A stretch of DNA of 64,000 nt from a bacterium (GCA_016932385.1 JAFGCY010000096.1:62001-126000); one strand, 5' to 3'; numbered from the stretch's first letter, positions 21,666 through 31,136 are shown. The notes: generated by a model from the sequence alone, not told the origin. Numbers and translations are program-made.

Positions 21666-22201
21666 CGCTTCTCGTACATAAAACTGAGATTGACGCCCAT
21701 ATCCTCCAGGTCGCCGGTCATTTCCGGCGTCAGGTCCTGATGCCAGTCGCCGCTGACCGGAATATTGTAGGTGTGGCCGCAGGATGTGCAGCGGACTTTA
21801 ACCTGTTCCACGATTTCGACCTGGCGTAATTCCTCTTCGCGCTCCCAACTGCGCGTCATCTTGTGTTCTTCGATCTGACTGACAATCTCAAACCGGTTTT
21901 CATGGCATTTGTCACAACGCCGGTTAAAAAAGGTGCCGGGTTTGAGTTTGGACCGTGGAATAAAGCCGAAAGTATCGACGCGGCCGGTACCGTTGCAGGC
22001 ACGGCACAACTCGCGCTCGTTGCCGATCAGGCCTTGCCCCTCGCAAAACGGGCAGAGCGGAAACTCCAAAACGTACCCATTGCCTTCGCACTCGTCACAG
22101 GTCGTGGGAATTTGCCTTTTCAGTAGCCCGAACAAAACACTCGTATACACCATCCGCACACCGGTGCCTTGGCAAAACGGGCAGTTTTTCTTTACCAGCA
22201 C
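21662..22201 (-). CDS. DnaJ-type cysteine-rich zinc-finger protein without J domain
   Basis: The 179-residue protein contains four CxxCxGxG-type repeats in its first 75 residues (CPFCQGTG, CDECEGNG, CPFCEGQG, CRACNGTG), as in the zinc-binding domain of DnaJ. Two further CxxC pairs (CDKC about 95, CTSC about 138) form a second likely zinc ribbon. No J domain or membrane segment is present. It starts at GTG 22201 behind AGGAGG. Free-standing DnaJ-like fingers act as thiol or unfolded-protein binding modules in other proteins; the function here is unknown. Confidence 0.75.
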   Translation of the reverse strand: MLVKKNCPFCQGTGVRMVYTSVLFGLLKRQIPTTCDECEGNGYVLEFPLCPFCEGQGLIGNERELCRACNGTGRVDTFGFIPRSKLKPGTFFNRRCDKCHENRFEIVSQIEEHKMTRSWEREEELRQVEIVEQVKVRCTSCGHTYNIPVSGDWHQDLTPEMTGDLEDMGVNLSFMYEKR

Positions 22202-22329
22202 GAAAGCCTCCTGACCGCAACGACTCTACCTTACATGATACAGCTTTCGTACGACTTAGACAATACGTCTGTACAGCGCTAATTAGCCTTCAGCACGCAC
22301 CGGACTGAGCAATCGATCCTGAACTATGT

Positions 22330-22335
22330 TACACT
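22330..22335 (+). promoter_or_regulatory. Extended -10 box of the GGDEF gene
   Basis: TACACT preceded by TGT, 34 nt before the TTG start. The implied leader of about 28 nt includes the GGAGG ribosome site. Confidence 0.5.
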
Positions 22336-22369
22336 TTCGCCAGTAATCACCCTTCCATGGAGGCGAGAC

Positions 22370-23971
22370 TTGGCGGTCACGTCCCGGCGCGGCGATTCAG
22401 CACCCAGCGTCAAATTAGCGGAATTGAGCCTGGAACTCGCGCAGATTCAGGTCAAGGGCTCCAGAACCATCGCCCGGCAGATCGTCCAAGCCCTGAGCGC
22501 GTGCATCGAAACCAACCGCTCCAGCCTGGTCCTGCTCGAAGCCAAGTCGCACAACATCGCCAAGCATGTCAGTGTCGGCTACGAGCTGAAAAAGCCGCAG
22601 CTAGATGAATCCCTGAAGCTGATCAAGGCCGTCTGTGCCTCCAAGAAGCCGTTTTTCTGCTACGACATCCGCGAAACACCTGATTTGCTGGCGCCCTGGG
22701 CCGATGACTACCGGACGGACGCCTTCATTTTGATTCCGCTGGTCTACAAACATCAAACCCGGGCCGTGGCTTGCGTCAGCAACCTGTCGCGGCAGCAATT
22801 GATGCAGATCGAGAATTCGCCCGCCCAGTTCGAGCTGATTATCTCCCAGTTGCATCAGCTGGTCAGCCTGCAGCTGGATCTCGACGAGGCCGAGGAGTGC
22901 GCCAAACCGGCCGTCGACGATGAGTTGGTCCTGATCGGCAACATGATCGACAAATTGGACCAGACGCTCGACTCCCGCAACATTTTCAGCCTTTTCGGCG
23001 AGTTGATCGCCGATGTCCTGCCGCTGGATCTGCTGGCCGTGATCCACGACAACCTGGCCGGCGATCAATCCGGCGTTGTCTGTGTCAGGCGCCCTTCGCA
23101 CCAGCAAGACCTGTCGTCGATCTTCGACAATCTGAGCCGCCAATGGCAACGGCGCCATCGCCGCGCGCCGCACCTCGAGTTGGAGCAGGCGATGTTGATC
23201 GGCGGCGAACTGGTCAGCTACGAAGGCGAATGCCCGCAGGAGCTGGCGCTGGGCCGCGTGGAGACGTTCCCGATCTTCATCGACAACGACCTGTTCGCGC
23301 TCGTGCTGATCTCGGCCTGCGAGGAAACGCTGCAGGAACGGCGCCTGATGCGCCTGTTCAACATCCTCGCGCACCACCTGCTGATGCATGTCAAGAAGTC
23401 GCTGCTGCTGGTGCAGAACCAGGAGATGCAGACGGTCGACAGCCTGACCGGCTTGTACAACGAGCGGCACTTCTACCACATGATGGACCGCGAGTTCGAT
23501 CGCGCCGCCCGTTATAACGTGCCGTTGACGATCCTGATCATCGATGTCGACCATTTCAAGGACGTCAACGAGGCCTACGGTTTCGAGACCGGCGACATGC
23601 TCTTACGCGAGATCTCGCGGATCCTGATGGAAAACATGCGTACGACGGACTTCGTCAGCCGTTACAGCGGCGAGCGGTTCATCATCGTACTGCCCGAAAC
23701 TCACAATAAAAACTCGGAAATCATGGCCAACCGCCTGCGGCGGTACATCGAGAACAACAGCTTTTACATTCCGAATACGAACGTCTTCATCAAGGTAACC
23801 GTCTCCATCGGTGTTGCCAGCTACCTGGACCACAAACCGACCAGCCTGGCGCAGTTTATCGAGTTCGCGGATACGGCGTTGTATTTCGCCAAGCGGGCTG
23901 GACGCAACCAAGTCATTGGCTATAGTTATGTCATTAACGTAATGATGCGTGAGACGGATAACGAGAGCTGA
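22370..23971 (+). CDS. GGDEF-domain protein with degenerate signature, GAF-like N-region
   Basis: A 533-residue soluble protein. The N-terminal about 360 residues look like two GAF-type sensor domains (for example SVGYELKKPQ... and ELIADVLPLDLLAVIHDN). The C-terminal about 165 residues are a GGDEF domain: DSLTGLYNERHFYHMMDREF, IIDVDHFKDVNEAYGF and SIGVASY are well kept, but the signature reads SGERF (433-437), with Arg in place of the catalytic Glu. Cyclic-di-GMP synthesis is therefore doubtful, and it may bind GTP or act as a scaffold. The TTG start at 22370 has GGAGG 6 nt upstream. Confidence 0.85.
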   Translation: MAVTSRRGDSAPSVKLAELSLELAQIQVKGSRTIARQIVQALSACIETNRSSLVLLEAKSHNIAKHVSVGYELKKPQLDESLKLIKAVCASKKPFFCYDIRETPDLLAPWADDYRTDAFILIPLVYKHQTRAVACVSNLSRQQLMQIENSPAQFELIISQLHQLVSLQLDLDEAEECAKPAVDDELVLIGNMIDKLDQTLDSRNIFSLFGELIADVLPLDLLAVIHDNLAGDQSGVVCVRRPSHQQDLSSIFDNLSRQWQRRHRRAPHLELEQAMLIGGELVSYEGECPQELALGRVETFPIFIDNDLFALVLISACEETLQERRLMRLFNILAHHLLMHVKKSLLLVQNQEMQTVDSLTGLYNERHFYHMMDREFDRAARYNVPLTILIIDVDHFKDVNEAYGFETGDMLLREISRILMENMRTTDFVSRYSGERFIIVLPETHNKNSEIMANRLRRYIENNSFYIPNTNVFIKVTVSIGVASYLDHKPTSLAQFIEFADTALYFAKRAGRNQVIGYSYVINVMMRETDNES

Positions 23972-23978
23972 GCAAGCC

Positions 23979-25241
23979 ATGATCAGGATCGCAAGCATTT
24001 GGACACTGGTTGTTTTCGCGCTGGTCGCGGGGGTCTGTGTGGCCGCGGCACAGCAAAACGATACGCCGCCGGACCTGCCCCCGATCGAAGAGGTCGAGGA
24101 GCAGGCGGAGTATATCTACGACCCGGCGACTAACACATATATCCCGCGGCCGCAGCCGGATACCGGCGTGTTCGTGCCGATGGACTTCAGTTTCCGGATC
24201 GGCGTGGTCGGCGACTACATCAAGGAAGTCCCCACCGCCGGCGGGGTGCAGACCCAGGTCAAAACGCCGCTGATTCTGATCGACCCGCGCAACGGCGAAA
24301 TCGGCGTTTATGCCAAGAATTTCCCGGCGCGGATCGTCACCCACTCGGACAACGGCAACTGGGTGGTCGGCGTCGCCGAGAGCAGCTCGGTCGAGGGCTC
24401 GTCCGGCAGCCGCCAGCGCGAATGCGCCGTCTCGCTGGACATGAACGAAGGCGACATCGAGATCATCCAGGAATTCCCGCTGTTCAGCAAGTTCCAGGCG
24501 TTCTTCACGCCCAACGATAACAACGCGATTCTGTACTGTGTCAACGAGCCGGCGGTCGTCAATTCGCTGGTGCGCTACAACCTGCGCAACAAAGAGGAAG
24601 AGATTCTGCCCGCCGAGGGCAACCGCTTCTACCTGTACGGGTTAAAGCAGGATGATCCGCGGGGGATCTGGGTCGAGGACCCGTTCTCGGTGGCCGATTA
24701 CCCCGTCGTCGACCTGGTTAACTGGGAAGACGGATCCAACCTGGACAAGGTCAAGTTCCCCGGCTCGTCCTATATCCTGCCCAGCCCGATGGGCGACGTG
24801 CTGCTGGCCGTGGTGGAAAACCGCGCCGAGGCCAGCATCGGCTATTACAAGCTAAGCGACCATTCCTTCCACCAGGTGCCCAACCTGGTGCTGACGCGAC
24901 CGACGGTGAAATGGGCGCACACGGCCATGGCGGTCATCGCCAAGGAATCCACCGCCACACGCGACCGCTTCCTCTGGATCGACCTCGAGACGGGCAATGC
25001 CCAGGAAATCTGGTCGGACTACTTCAAGATCTCCTACTGGGATATCTCGCCGGACGACGACGCCCTGGTGTTCATCATCGACAGCGAGAAGGAGCCGGTG
25101 CTGTACGTCGTGCCGCTGGACAAGTCGCTGGCCGCAATCAACTGCATCCGGCTGACTGACGTGTCCAATGTCTCCTGGATCGGTTGCCTGAACCCGCCGC
25201 GCGGCAGCGGCAGTTGGCTCGACCGCCTGCTGCCCTTCTAG
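23979..25241 (+). CDS. Exported beta-propeller-like protein, unknown function
   Basis: A 420-residue secreted protein with signal peptide (1-25, ending VAAAQ). The rest is rich in short beta strands with repeated patterns such as NGNWVVGVAES, NNAILYCVNEP, MGDVLLAVVENR and DDALVFIIDSE, spaced about 45-60 residues apart, which suggests a WD40- or TolB-like propeller. No enzyme motif is seen. It starts 7 nt after the GGDEF stop and is probably co-transcribed with it. A related-looking propeller gene lies at 27933-29063. Confidence 0.6.
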   Translation: MIRIASIWTLVVFALVAGVCVAAAQQNDTPPDLPPIEEVEEQAEYIYDPATNTYIPRPQPDTGVFVPMDFSFRIGVVGDYIKEVPTAGGVQTQVKTPLILIDPRNGEIGVYAKNFPARIVTHSDNGNWVVGVAESSSVEGSSGSRQRECAVSLDMNEGDIEIIQEFPLFSKFQAFFTPNDNNAILYCVNEPAVVNSLVRYNLRNKEEEILPAEGNRFYLYGLKQDDPRGIWVEDPFSVADYPVVDLVNWEDGSNLDKVKFPGSSYILPSPMGDVLLAVVENRAEASIGYYKLSDHSFHQVPNLVLTRPTVKWAHTAMAVIAKESTATRDRFLWIDLETGNAQEIWSDYFKISYWDISPDDDALVFIIDSEKEPVLYVVPLDKSLAAINCIRLTDVSNVSWIGCLNPPRGSGSWLDRLLPF

Positions 25242-25255
25242 CGCCAAAGGCGTGC

Positions 25256-25261
25256 TATCAT
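25256..25261 (+). promoter_or_regulatory. Extended -10 box, leaderless start of suhB
   Basis: TATCAT preceded by TGC, ending exactly 6 nt before the GTG start. Confidence 0.55.
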
Positions 25262-25267
25262 CGGCGC

Positions 25268-26098
25268 GTGAATATCACTGAGCTGCACCGTTTGATGAGC
25301 ACCGCCGCCCAGGCGGCGCACTTGGCCGGCCACGTGCTGGACAGCTATTTCCAGCGTCTGGATAGCTCATTGATCGAGAGTAAAAGCACGGCGGTCGACC
25401 TGGTCACCGCCGCCGACCGCGACGCTGAACAGGTGATCCGCGAGGAACTGGCGCAGGTCTATCCTGAGCTGGGATTCATCGGTGAGGAATCCGCGCCGGC
25501 CGAGCCCAGTTGTGACGGCGATTATTGCTGGGTGGTCGACCCGCTCGACGGCACCAGCAACTTCGTCTGCGGCCTACCGATCTGGTCCGTGTCGATCGCC
25601 CTGTGCCAGGCTACGGCCGCCGGTTACGATCCCCTGGCCGGCGTGGTCTACGCGCCGCAGCTCAACAAGATCTGGACGGCGGTGCGGGGTCTGGGAGCCT
25701 GGCTCAACGCCGCGCCGATCCGCGTCCGCCCCGCCCCGCCGGGCGGCGGCCTGGAGAATGCGATGATCGCCACCGGCTTTCCCTATACGGTCACGGCCAG
25801 CGGGGATTCCACCAACCTCGACAACTTTTCCAACATGCAGCGCCGGTTCCACAAAATCCGCCGGCTGGGCTCGGCCGCGATCGACCTGGCGTTCGTCGCC
25901 GACGGAACCTACGACGGCATCTGGGAGCTGGGCCTGAAAATCTGGGATATCGCCGCCGGCCAGTTGCTGATCAGCGAGGCCGGCGGGCTGTTCCGGCGGG
26001 TCCAGCTTGATCACTTCAATCCCGAAGTGCATATCATCGCCGCCGCCACTGCCGAGTTGATGCAGACCATGCAGTCCACTTTGGTTTTCCCCGCATAA
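25268..26098 (+). CDS. suhB: Inositol monophosphatase family protein
   Basis: The 276-residue enzyme has all signatures of the lithium-sensitive phosphatases: GFIGEES (metal ligand Glu), WVVDPLDGTSNFVCGLP (second motif with three metal Asp/Thr residues) and LKIWDIAAGQLLISEAGG at the C-terminus. Likely substrate is inositol monophosphate or a related sugar phosphate; E. coli SuhB also has an rRNA antitermination role, which cannot be judged here. I place the start at GTG 25268 because of the -10 box 6 nt upstream; the frame is open to 25184 inside the preceding gene. Confidence 0.92.
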   Translation: MNITELHRLMSTAAQAAHLAGHVLDSYFQRLDSSLIESKSTAVDLVTAADRDAEQVIREELAQVYPELGFIGEESAPAEPSCDGDYCWVVDPLDGTSNFVCGLPIWSVSIALCQATAAGYDPLAGVVYAPQLNKIWTAVRGLGAWLNAAPIRVRPAPPGGGLENAMIATGFPYTVTASGDSTNLDNFSNMQRRFHKIRRLGSAAIDLAFVADGTYDGIWELGLKIWDIAAGQLLISEAGGLFRRVQLDHFNPEVHIIAAATAELMQTMQSTLVFPA

Positions 26099-26123
26099 CC
26101 GGTCCAGCCGTTTTCGGGCATGT

Positions 26124-26129
26124 TATGAT
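26124..26129 (+). promoter_or_regulatory. Extended -10 box upstream of 26163
   Basis: TATGAT preceded by TGT, 33 nt before the start codon. The leader carries GAGGA. Confidence 0.5.
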
Positions 26130-26162
26130 GATCATTACCTGAAATTCAACACTGAGGACCGC

Positions 26163-27059
26163 ATGATCCGCTTATATACGACAAACCAGTCAATCATCGA
26201 CGTGGTCCAGAACGTCGCGGACGGCAAAGGCTACCAGGCCGAGATTCTCAACAAGCTGGACGCGAACGAGCTGGCGGCGTCCGTTGAGGATCTGAGCATC
26301 CTCGTGTTCGATCTCACCTCCGCGACGTTGAGTACGGACGCCGTGATCAGCGCCCTTGATTCGCAGGATCCCGAGCTGCTGCCACCCGTGCTGTATATCC
26401 TGGCCAGCCCCGCCGACATCGAGCTGGTCACCCAGATGGGCAGCATCGTCAACCAAGACTACATTTTCGTCCCGCTGGAGCCCGTACAACTCGGCGCCCG
26501 TTTCGAGGTTTTGAAAATGTTAGGCCAGCGGCGTCGGCTGACCATGGAAACGGCGATTACGGACAGACTGACCGGCCTCTACAACCGCAAGTACTTCCTG
26601 AGGCGCCTGGAGGAGGAGTTGTACCGTTCCGTCCGCTACAAATACTCGGTGGGCGTCCTGCTGGCCGTGGTCGACTTTTCGACCGACACGGGTCAGCTGA
26701 CTGAGCAGACCGGCACCGAGGTCATCACGCAGATCGCGGACTATCTCAAGGGCCGCCTGCGCCGCTCAGATATCGTGGCTCGTTTCAAGTGGGACAACTT
26801 CGCGTTTTTACTGCCGGATATCACGATCGAGGACAGCAAGTCCGTGGCCGAGGACGTCAAGAACAAACTGGAGCTTCTCGGCGTCAGTACTGACGGACAA
26901 AACGTCAGAATCAGCGTCAGCCTGGGGCACGTGCTGTTCCCGGTCGACGGCCTGGGTAGCGCGATCGAGGTTGTCGAGGCGCTGGAAGAATGCACGTTTA
27001 AAGCCAAAACAGGCGGAAGCGGCGAGATTTCCTATTATCAGTCAGCCCAGCGCAAGTAA
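26163..27059 (+). CDS. Receiver-like/GGDEF protein with destroyed active site
   Basis: The 298-residue protein has an N-terminal alpha/beta domain (1-125) like a response-regulator receiver (ILVFDLTS, LYILASPAD) followed by a GGDEF domain (about 130-290) recognised from DRLTGLYNRKYFLRRLEEEL and the late SVSLGHVLFPVDG. The signature is KWDNF (209-213) and the substrate Asp patch reads VVDFSTDTG, so it cannot be an ordinary cyclase. The receiver part also lacks a clear phospho-acceptor setting. ATG 26163 has GAGGA 5 nt upstream. With the 22370 gene it makes two degenerate GGDEF proteins within 5 kb. Confidence 0.82.
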   Translation: MIRLYTTNQSIIDVVQNVADGKGYQAEILNKLDANELAASVEDLSILVFDLTSATLSTDAVISALDSQDPELLPPVLYILASPADIELVTQMGSIVNQDYIFVPLEPVQLGARFEVLKMLGQRRRLTMETAITDRLTGLYNRKYFLRRLEEELYRSVRYKYSVGVLLAVVDFSTDTGQLTEQTGTEVITQIADYLKGRLRRSDIVARFKWDNFAFLLPDITIEDSKSVAEDVKNKLELLGVSTDGQNVRISVSLGHVLFPVDGLGSAIEVVEALEECTFKAKTGGSGEISYYQSAQRK

Positions 27060-27137
27060 GCTGGACAACCCGCCGCCGCAACCAGCCGTAGTAATTTTTC
27101 CGGGCCGGAAGTCTTGAATAATAATCGGAGAGTTTGC

Positions 27138-27926
27138 ATGACTAGACTTGTTGCGTTATTGGTGATCCTGCCGATCCTGTTCCTGGCCACGCAGGCCTGG
27201 GCCGCCACCGGACATCAGGCGGACTTCAGCGTTACCGAGAAGTACGACTTCGGCGGCATTGAGATGTCGGACGAAGAGGCCGCGGCGATGAGCGCCATGG
27301 CGGACGCCTTCAATATCCAGGGCCGGATGTACTGGTGCGAGGACGGCATGCGCCAGGAAATGAACATCCCCGGCATGGGCGAGATGGTCTCGATCTTCGA
27401 TTTCCAGACCAAAATCTCCTACCAGATCCTGGAAGATGAGAAGCAGGCGGTCAAGACCGATTTCAGCGAAATCCAGCAGACCGGCATCCCGCAGCCGGAT
27501 CAGATGGTCGGCGACTGGGCCAATATCGAGGCCAGTTTGAGCAGCGCCGAGGGTGTCACCGTCGAGGAGTTGGGCACCGAAACCGTCCAGGGTTACAGCT
27601 GCAAGAAGGTCGCGATCTCCCTGACCCCGCCCGCCGACGACGCGGCTGCTAACGGTGAAGACGACGAGTTCTCGGCGATGGCCGCCGCCTTCGGCCAGAT
27701 CGACGTAACCTGCTGGGTCTCCGACGAACTGGAGTCGGTCATCAAAATGGAAATGAACGGCGCCGGCATGTCGATGCTCTGGGAGCTGAGCAATGTCGAA
27801 GACTGGACGCCCGATCCCGCCATGCTGACCGTCGGTGACGGCTACGAGATCCTCACCCAGGAAGAAATGCTCGAGCGGATGATGGAGGAGATGGACCTCG
27901 GCGGCATGGCCGCGCCGGCCGCCTAA
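27138..27926 (+). CDS. Exported DUF4412/LolA-like protein
   Basis: The 262-residue secreted protein has a signal peptide (1-22, TQAWAAT). The body has the curved-sheet pattern of DUF4412/LolA-type proteins: QGRMYWCEDGMRQEMNIPG, a strand with KISYQILEDEKQAV, ETVQGYSCKKVAISLTP and TCWVSDELESVIKMEM. These repeat the read-out of a lipid-carrier-like sheet, but the ligand is unknown. The ends are Met- and Glu-rich. ATG 27138 is chosen because GGAGAG lies 6 nt upstream. It is convergent with the next gene, with only 6 nt between the stops. Confidence 0.65.
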   Translation: MTRLVALLVILPILFLATQAWAATGHQADFSVTEKYDFGGIEMSDEEAAAMSAMADAFNIQGRMYWCEDGMRQEMNIPGMGEMVSIFDFQTKISYQILEDEKQAVKTDFSEIQQTGIPQPDQMVGDWANIEASLSSAEGVTVEELGTETVQGYSCKKVAISLTPPADDAAANGEDDEFSAMAAAFGQIDVTCWVSDELESVIKMEMNGAGMSMLWELSNVEDWTPDPAMLTVGDGYEILTQEEMLERMMEEMDLGGMAAPAA

Positions 27927-27932
27927 GCCGAC

Positions 27933-29063
27933 TTACTCCGCCGCCAGATCGAAATAGAGCAAGCCCGTGCGCTCGCCATTTGCCGTGCAGACGCGCGTGG
28001 CATCGGGCGAGAAAACAAACAGCGAACAGGGCTCCGAAGTGACCGACAGCAGGCCGTCACTCGAGCGCTGCAGGACCAGGTAATTCTCGTCACCGCGCCG
28101 CTCGACGCCCAGTTCGGTACCTTTCGCGATCAGTCCCAGCCATTTGGCATCGGCGCTGGCCTGCAACTCAACCAGCGAATGGGAAGCCGCCAGGTAGACG
28201 CTTTCCAGTTCCTGCTTGTCCGGCGCCAGCATCCAGTGGCCGTAGGAACCCTGCGCGTTCACTTCGGCCAGCGGCTCGGTGATGACGAGCGTGCCGTCGG
28301 CCAGTGCGATCAGCCGGTGGTCGTCGGCATCGGCGTGGATGATCCGCGTCTGCCCCTGGCGCTCCTCCACGAGCACGATCAGCTCGTGTTCGGGATACTC
28401 GCCGCGGTAGCTGCGCGCGCGGACTGCCAGCGCGCCGCGCCCCGGAATGGAGATCAGGCTATTGACCAGATCGACGTTGGCCTTGAGCGCGACGCTGCTG
28501 AAGCGGCCGCTGTCCACGTCGATACGCCCGATGCTGTACTTCTGATCGGGGAACAGGTAATGCTGCGCGCTGACGAAGACAACGCCGCCGTCGTCAGCGA
28601 CCGTCGCGTGTTCGACCCAGAAGTCGACCGGCAGACCGGTGACACTGACCTGCCTGAGCTCACCGGCGGTGATCCGGTACACCGAAAACTCCGGTGCTAC
28701 CAGCGGATCGACCGCGTTTTCCAGCACGGCCAGCGTCGTGCCGGACGCCGCCAGGAAGAAACTGAGTCGGATCTCGTCGCGCGACTCCGCGCTGATCCGC
28801 GTGAAGCCCCGCGGCGCGGAGATCACGCTGATCTCGCCGGTGTTCACGTCGCACCGCCGCAAGGCATAGCCACCGTCCACCTCGACCAGCATCACGATGC
28901 TCTGGTCGGCGGACCAGGCCAGATCGACCACGGTCTCACCGGCGGGTAGTTCGATCAACGGTGACTGCGCCCAGGCGCAGGCCGCCCAGCTGGCCGTCGC
29001 CAGCCAGGCCAGTAACGCGACACGTAAAAGGCCATTTGCTAACACCTGGGGATAAAACCACAA
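27933..29063 (-). CDS. Exported propeller-like protein, unknown function
   Basis: The 376-residue protein has a signal peptide (about 1-33, ending CAWAQ) followed by beta-rich repeats: VVDLAWSADQSIVMLVEVDGG, DDGGVVFVSAQHY, DDHRLIALADGTLVI and a C-terminal SLFVFSPDATRVCTANGE, in the style of WD40 or TolB propellers. The start is TTG 29063, with core GGAGG 6 nt upstream; the frame continues to 29537 only as the antisense of the divergent DUF115 gene. Function unknown. It may be a relative of the gene at 23979. Confidence 0.6.
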   Translation of the reverse strand: MWFYPQVLANGLLRVALLAWLATASWAACAWAQSPLIELPAGETVVDLAWSADQSIVMLVEVDGGYALRRCDVNTGEISVISAPRGFTRISAESRDEIRLSFFLAASGTTLAVLENAVDPLVAPEFSVYRITAGELRQVSVTGLPVDFWVEHATVADDGGVVFVSAQHYLFPDQKYSIGRIDVDSGRFSSVALKANVDLVNSLISIPGRGALAVRARSYRGEYPEHELIVLVEERQGQTRIIHADADDHRLIALADGTLVITEPLAEVNAQGSYGHWMLAPDKQELESVYLAASHSLVELQASADAKWLGLIAKGTELGVERRGDENYLVLQRSSDGLLSVTSEPCSLFVFSPDATRVCTANGERTGLLYFDLAAE

Positions 29064-29153
29064 CAAGCCCCTCCGAGTCAAGTAATCCCCGCGGCTCAAA
29101 TTCACCCGCCACCGCGCCGATAAATAAGCTGTATCCCTCGAACGGGTGGCACT

Positions 29154-31106
29154 ATGTCGCAATTTGCGCAAAACCTGGAACTGCTGCGAAAAGCCAGCGA
29201 GCCGTTGGCGGCGCGGATGGAAGCCTATCACGACAGCGTGGGCGAACCGCGCGAGCTCAACGGTTTCATGATCGAGCCGGCCCGCTCCGGCGAGCTCACG
29301 GTCAAATACACCAACGACGAGCACAGTTTTTACCTGCACAGCCCCTACGACCCGCTGCAGGAGGCCCAGCAATATTCGACGGGCCAGCTGAAAGACGCCG
29401 GCAAGGGCAACTTTATCGTGTTCTTCGGCATGGGCCTGGGCCACGGCGTCAAGGAAGTGATCGCCAGCCTGCCGGACAACGACCGCGTCCTGGTTTTTGA
29501 GCCGCACTGGGACCTGTTCTACCTGGCGTTCTGCCACACCGACCTGGCCTGGCTCTTAACCCGCGACAAGACCACCATCACCTGCGATCCCAGTGTCCAG
29601 GGCGCGCTGCTGCAGTATATGAATCTGTTCGAGCTGGCTGGCTTCAAGGGCGTCAAGCTGTTTTCCAACGCGGCCTTCGAGCGGCTGCCAGCGGCCGAGC
29701 ACTTCAACGAACTCGCCGGCCGCATCCGCTACGAAATGCTGGCGGTCGGCGGCAACGTCCAGACGCTGATGATCATGGGCGAGATGCAGCAGATGAATAT
29801 CATCCTGAACTTCCCGCAGATCCTGGACAATCCGCCGTTCCTGCACCTGATCGACAAGTTCAAAGGCCGCCCGGCGATTATCGTCTCCGCCGGCCCGAGC
29901 CTCGAAAAGAACATGCACCTGCTCAGGGACCTGCAGGATAAAGCACTGATCATCGCCGTCGACACCTCGATCAAACCGCTCCTGGCCAACGGGATCACCC
30001 CCCACGTCGTGGTCACGGGCGACCCGCAGGAAGCCAACTCGCGCCACCTGCGCGGCGTGGATGCGCCGGACACCTACCTGATCGCCGAGCCGCAGAGCCC
30101 GATCGCCTCGTTCAACGGCTGGACCGGCGGCAAGTTCGTCTGTACGTTCCACGACAACATGATGCAGTGGATCGACCGCGTCCTCGGCACCCGCGGCCGC
30201 GTCCTGGTGTGGGGTAGCGTCGCGGTGATGGCCTATGACGTGTCCGTCAAGATTGGCGCCGATCCGATCGTGTTCATCGGCCAGGACCTGAGCTTCCCCG
30301 GCGGCCGCACCTATACCAAGGGCACCTTCTTCGAGACCGAAGACAAGATGCAGCTGACCGTGGAGGAGTTGCAGGAACGGGGCACGCAACTGATCGAGAT
30401 GACCGATATCTACGGCGAGCCGGTGCAGACGAACAAGCAGATGTATTCGTACTACAACTTCCTGATCAACCGGTTCAAGGCCGCCGAGGTCAAGGGCCGG
30501 CGGATCATCAACGCCACCGAGGGTGGCATCCTGAAGAGCCCGCAGGTCGAGGTCATGACGCTACAGGAGACCGTCGACAAGTACATCACCGACAGCTTCG
30601 ACGTCCGGGGGCTGCTCGACGACGCCTATCGGCAGGGCAACAGCGTCAACTACACCAACCTGCTTTTGGAACTCGACTCGCTGATCGCCGAGCTGCGCCT
30701 CTCGCACGAAGCCTGCCAGAAGGGTATCAGCTTCGTCGGCAAGGCCCTGGGGGCGATGGAGAACGAGGAGGAGACGCTCAGTTCGAAGAAAGAGATCGTG
30801 GCCGCCTACAACCGCGTCGTCTCGCAGCGCAAGCAGACGATCCGCAACCAGGAGGTCGGCAAGATCGTCGAGATGGCCAACCAGTCGGGGATCTACTCCT
30901 TCGCCCGCGGCGTGAAGAACCTGCAGCTCAAGTACAAGGGCACCGAGGATTACCCGACGGACTTCATTAAGAGCTCGCTCTACCACTACCACACGCTGTA
31001 TGTCTCGACCCGCGATGCGATCGAGCGCCTGATCCCGCCGATCGAGGCCGCCCGCGAGGCGGCCAAGGCCCGTGCCGAGAAACTGCGGGTGCCGGTCGGT
31101 ATTTAA
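29154..31106 (+). CDS. DUF115 / Maf-type motility accessory factor
   Basis: The 650-residue cytoplasmic protein belongs to the DUF115 (MptE-like) group, known in flagellated bacteria as Maf proteins that put nonulosonic acids on flagellin. Visible marks are FFGMGLGHGVKEVI and RVLVFEPHWDLFYLAF in the N-part, the central IVSAGPSLEKNMHLL with AVDTSIKPLLANGITPHVVVTGDPQ (nucleotide-binding core) and DPIVFIGQDLSFPGGRTY. The C-terminal about 180 residues are helical. It supports the presence of a flagellum, but flagellin and sialic-type sugar genes are not in the window. Confidence 0.88.
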   Translation: MSQFAQNLELLRKASEPLAARMEAYHDSVGEPRELNGFMIEPARSGELTVKYTNDEHSFYLHSPYDPLQEAQQYSTGQLKDAGKGNFIVFFGMGLGHGVKEVIASLPDNDRVLVFEPHWDLFYLAFCHTDLAWLLTRDKTTITCDPSVQGALLQYMNLFELAGFKGVKLFSNAAFERLPAAEHFNELAGRIRYEMLAVGGNVQTLMIMGEMQQMNIILNFPQILDNPPFLHLIDKFKGRPAIIVSAGPSLEKNMHLLRDLQDKALIIAVDTSIKPLLANGITPHVVVTGDPQEANSRHLRGVDAPDTYLIAEPQSPIASFNGWTGGKFVCTFHDNMMQWIDRVLGTRGRVLVWGSVAVMAYDVSVKIGADPIVFIGQDLSFPGGRTYTKGTFFETEDKMQLTVEELQERGTQLIEMTDIYGEPVQTNKQMYSYYNFLINRFKAAEVKGRRIINATEGGILKSPQVEVMTLQETVDKYITDSFDVRGLLDDAYRQGNSVNYTNLLLELDSLIAELRLSHEACQKGISFVGKALGAMENEEETLSSKKEIVAAYNRVVSQRKQTIRNQEVGKIVEMANQSGIYSFARGVKNLQLKYKGTEDYPTDFIKSSLYHYHTLYVSTRDAIERLIPPIEAAREAAKARAEKLRVPVGI

Positions 31107-31124
31107 TTACGGGTGAGTTCGCGC

Positions 31125-31130
31125 TAAACT
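31125..31130 (+). promoter_or_regulatory. -10 box, leaderless start of 31137
   Basis: TAAACT ends exactly 6 nt before ATG 31137; no ribosome-binding site is present. Confidence 0.5.
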
Positions 31131-31136
31131 CATCCG

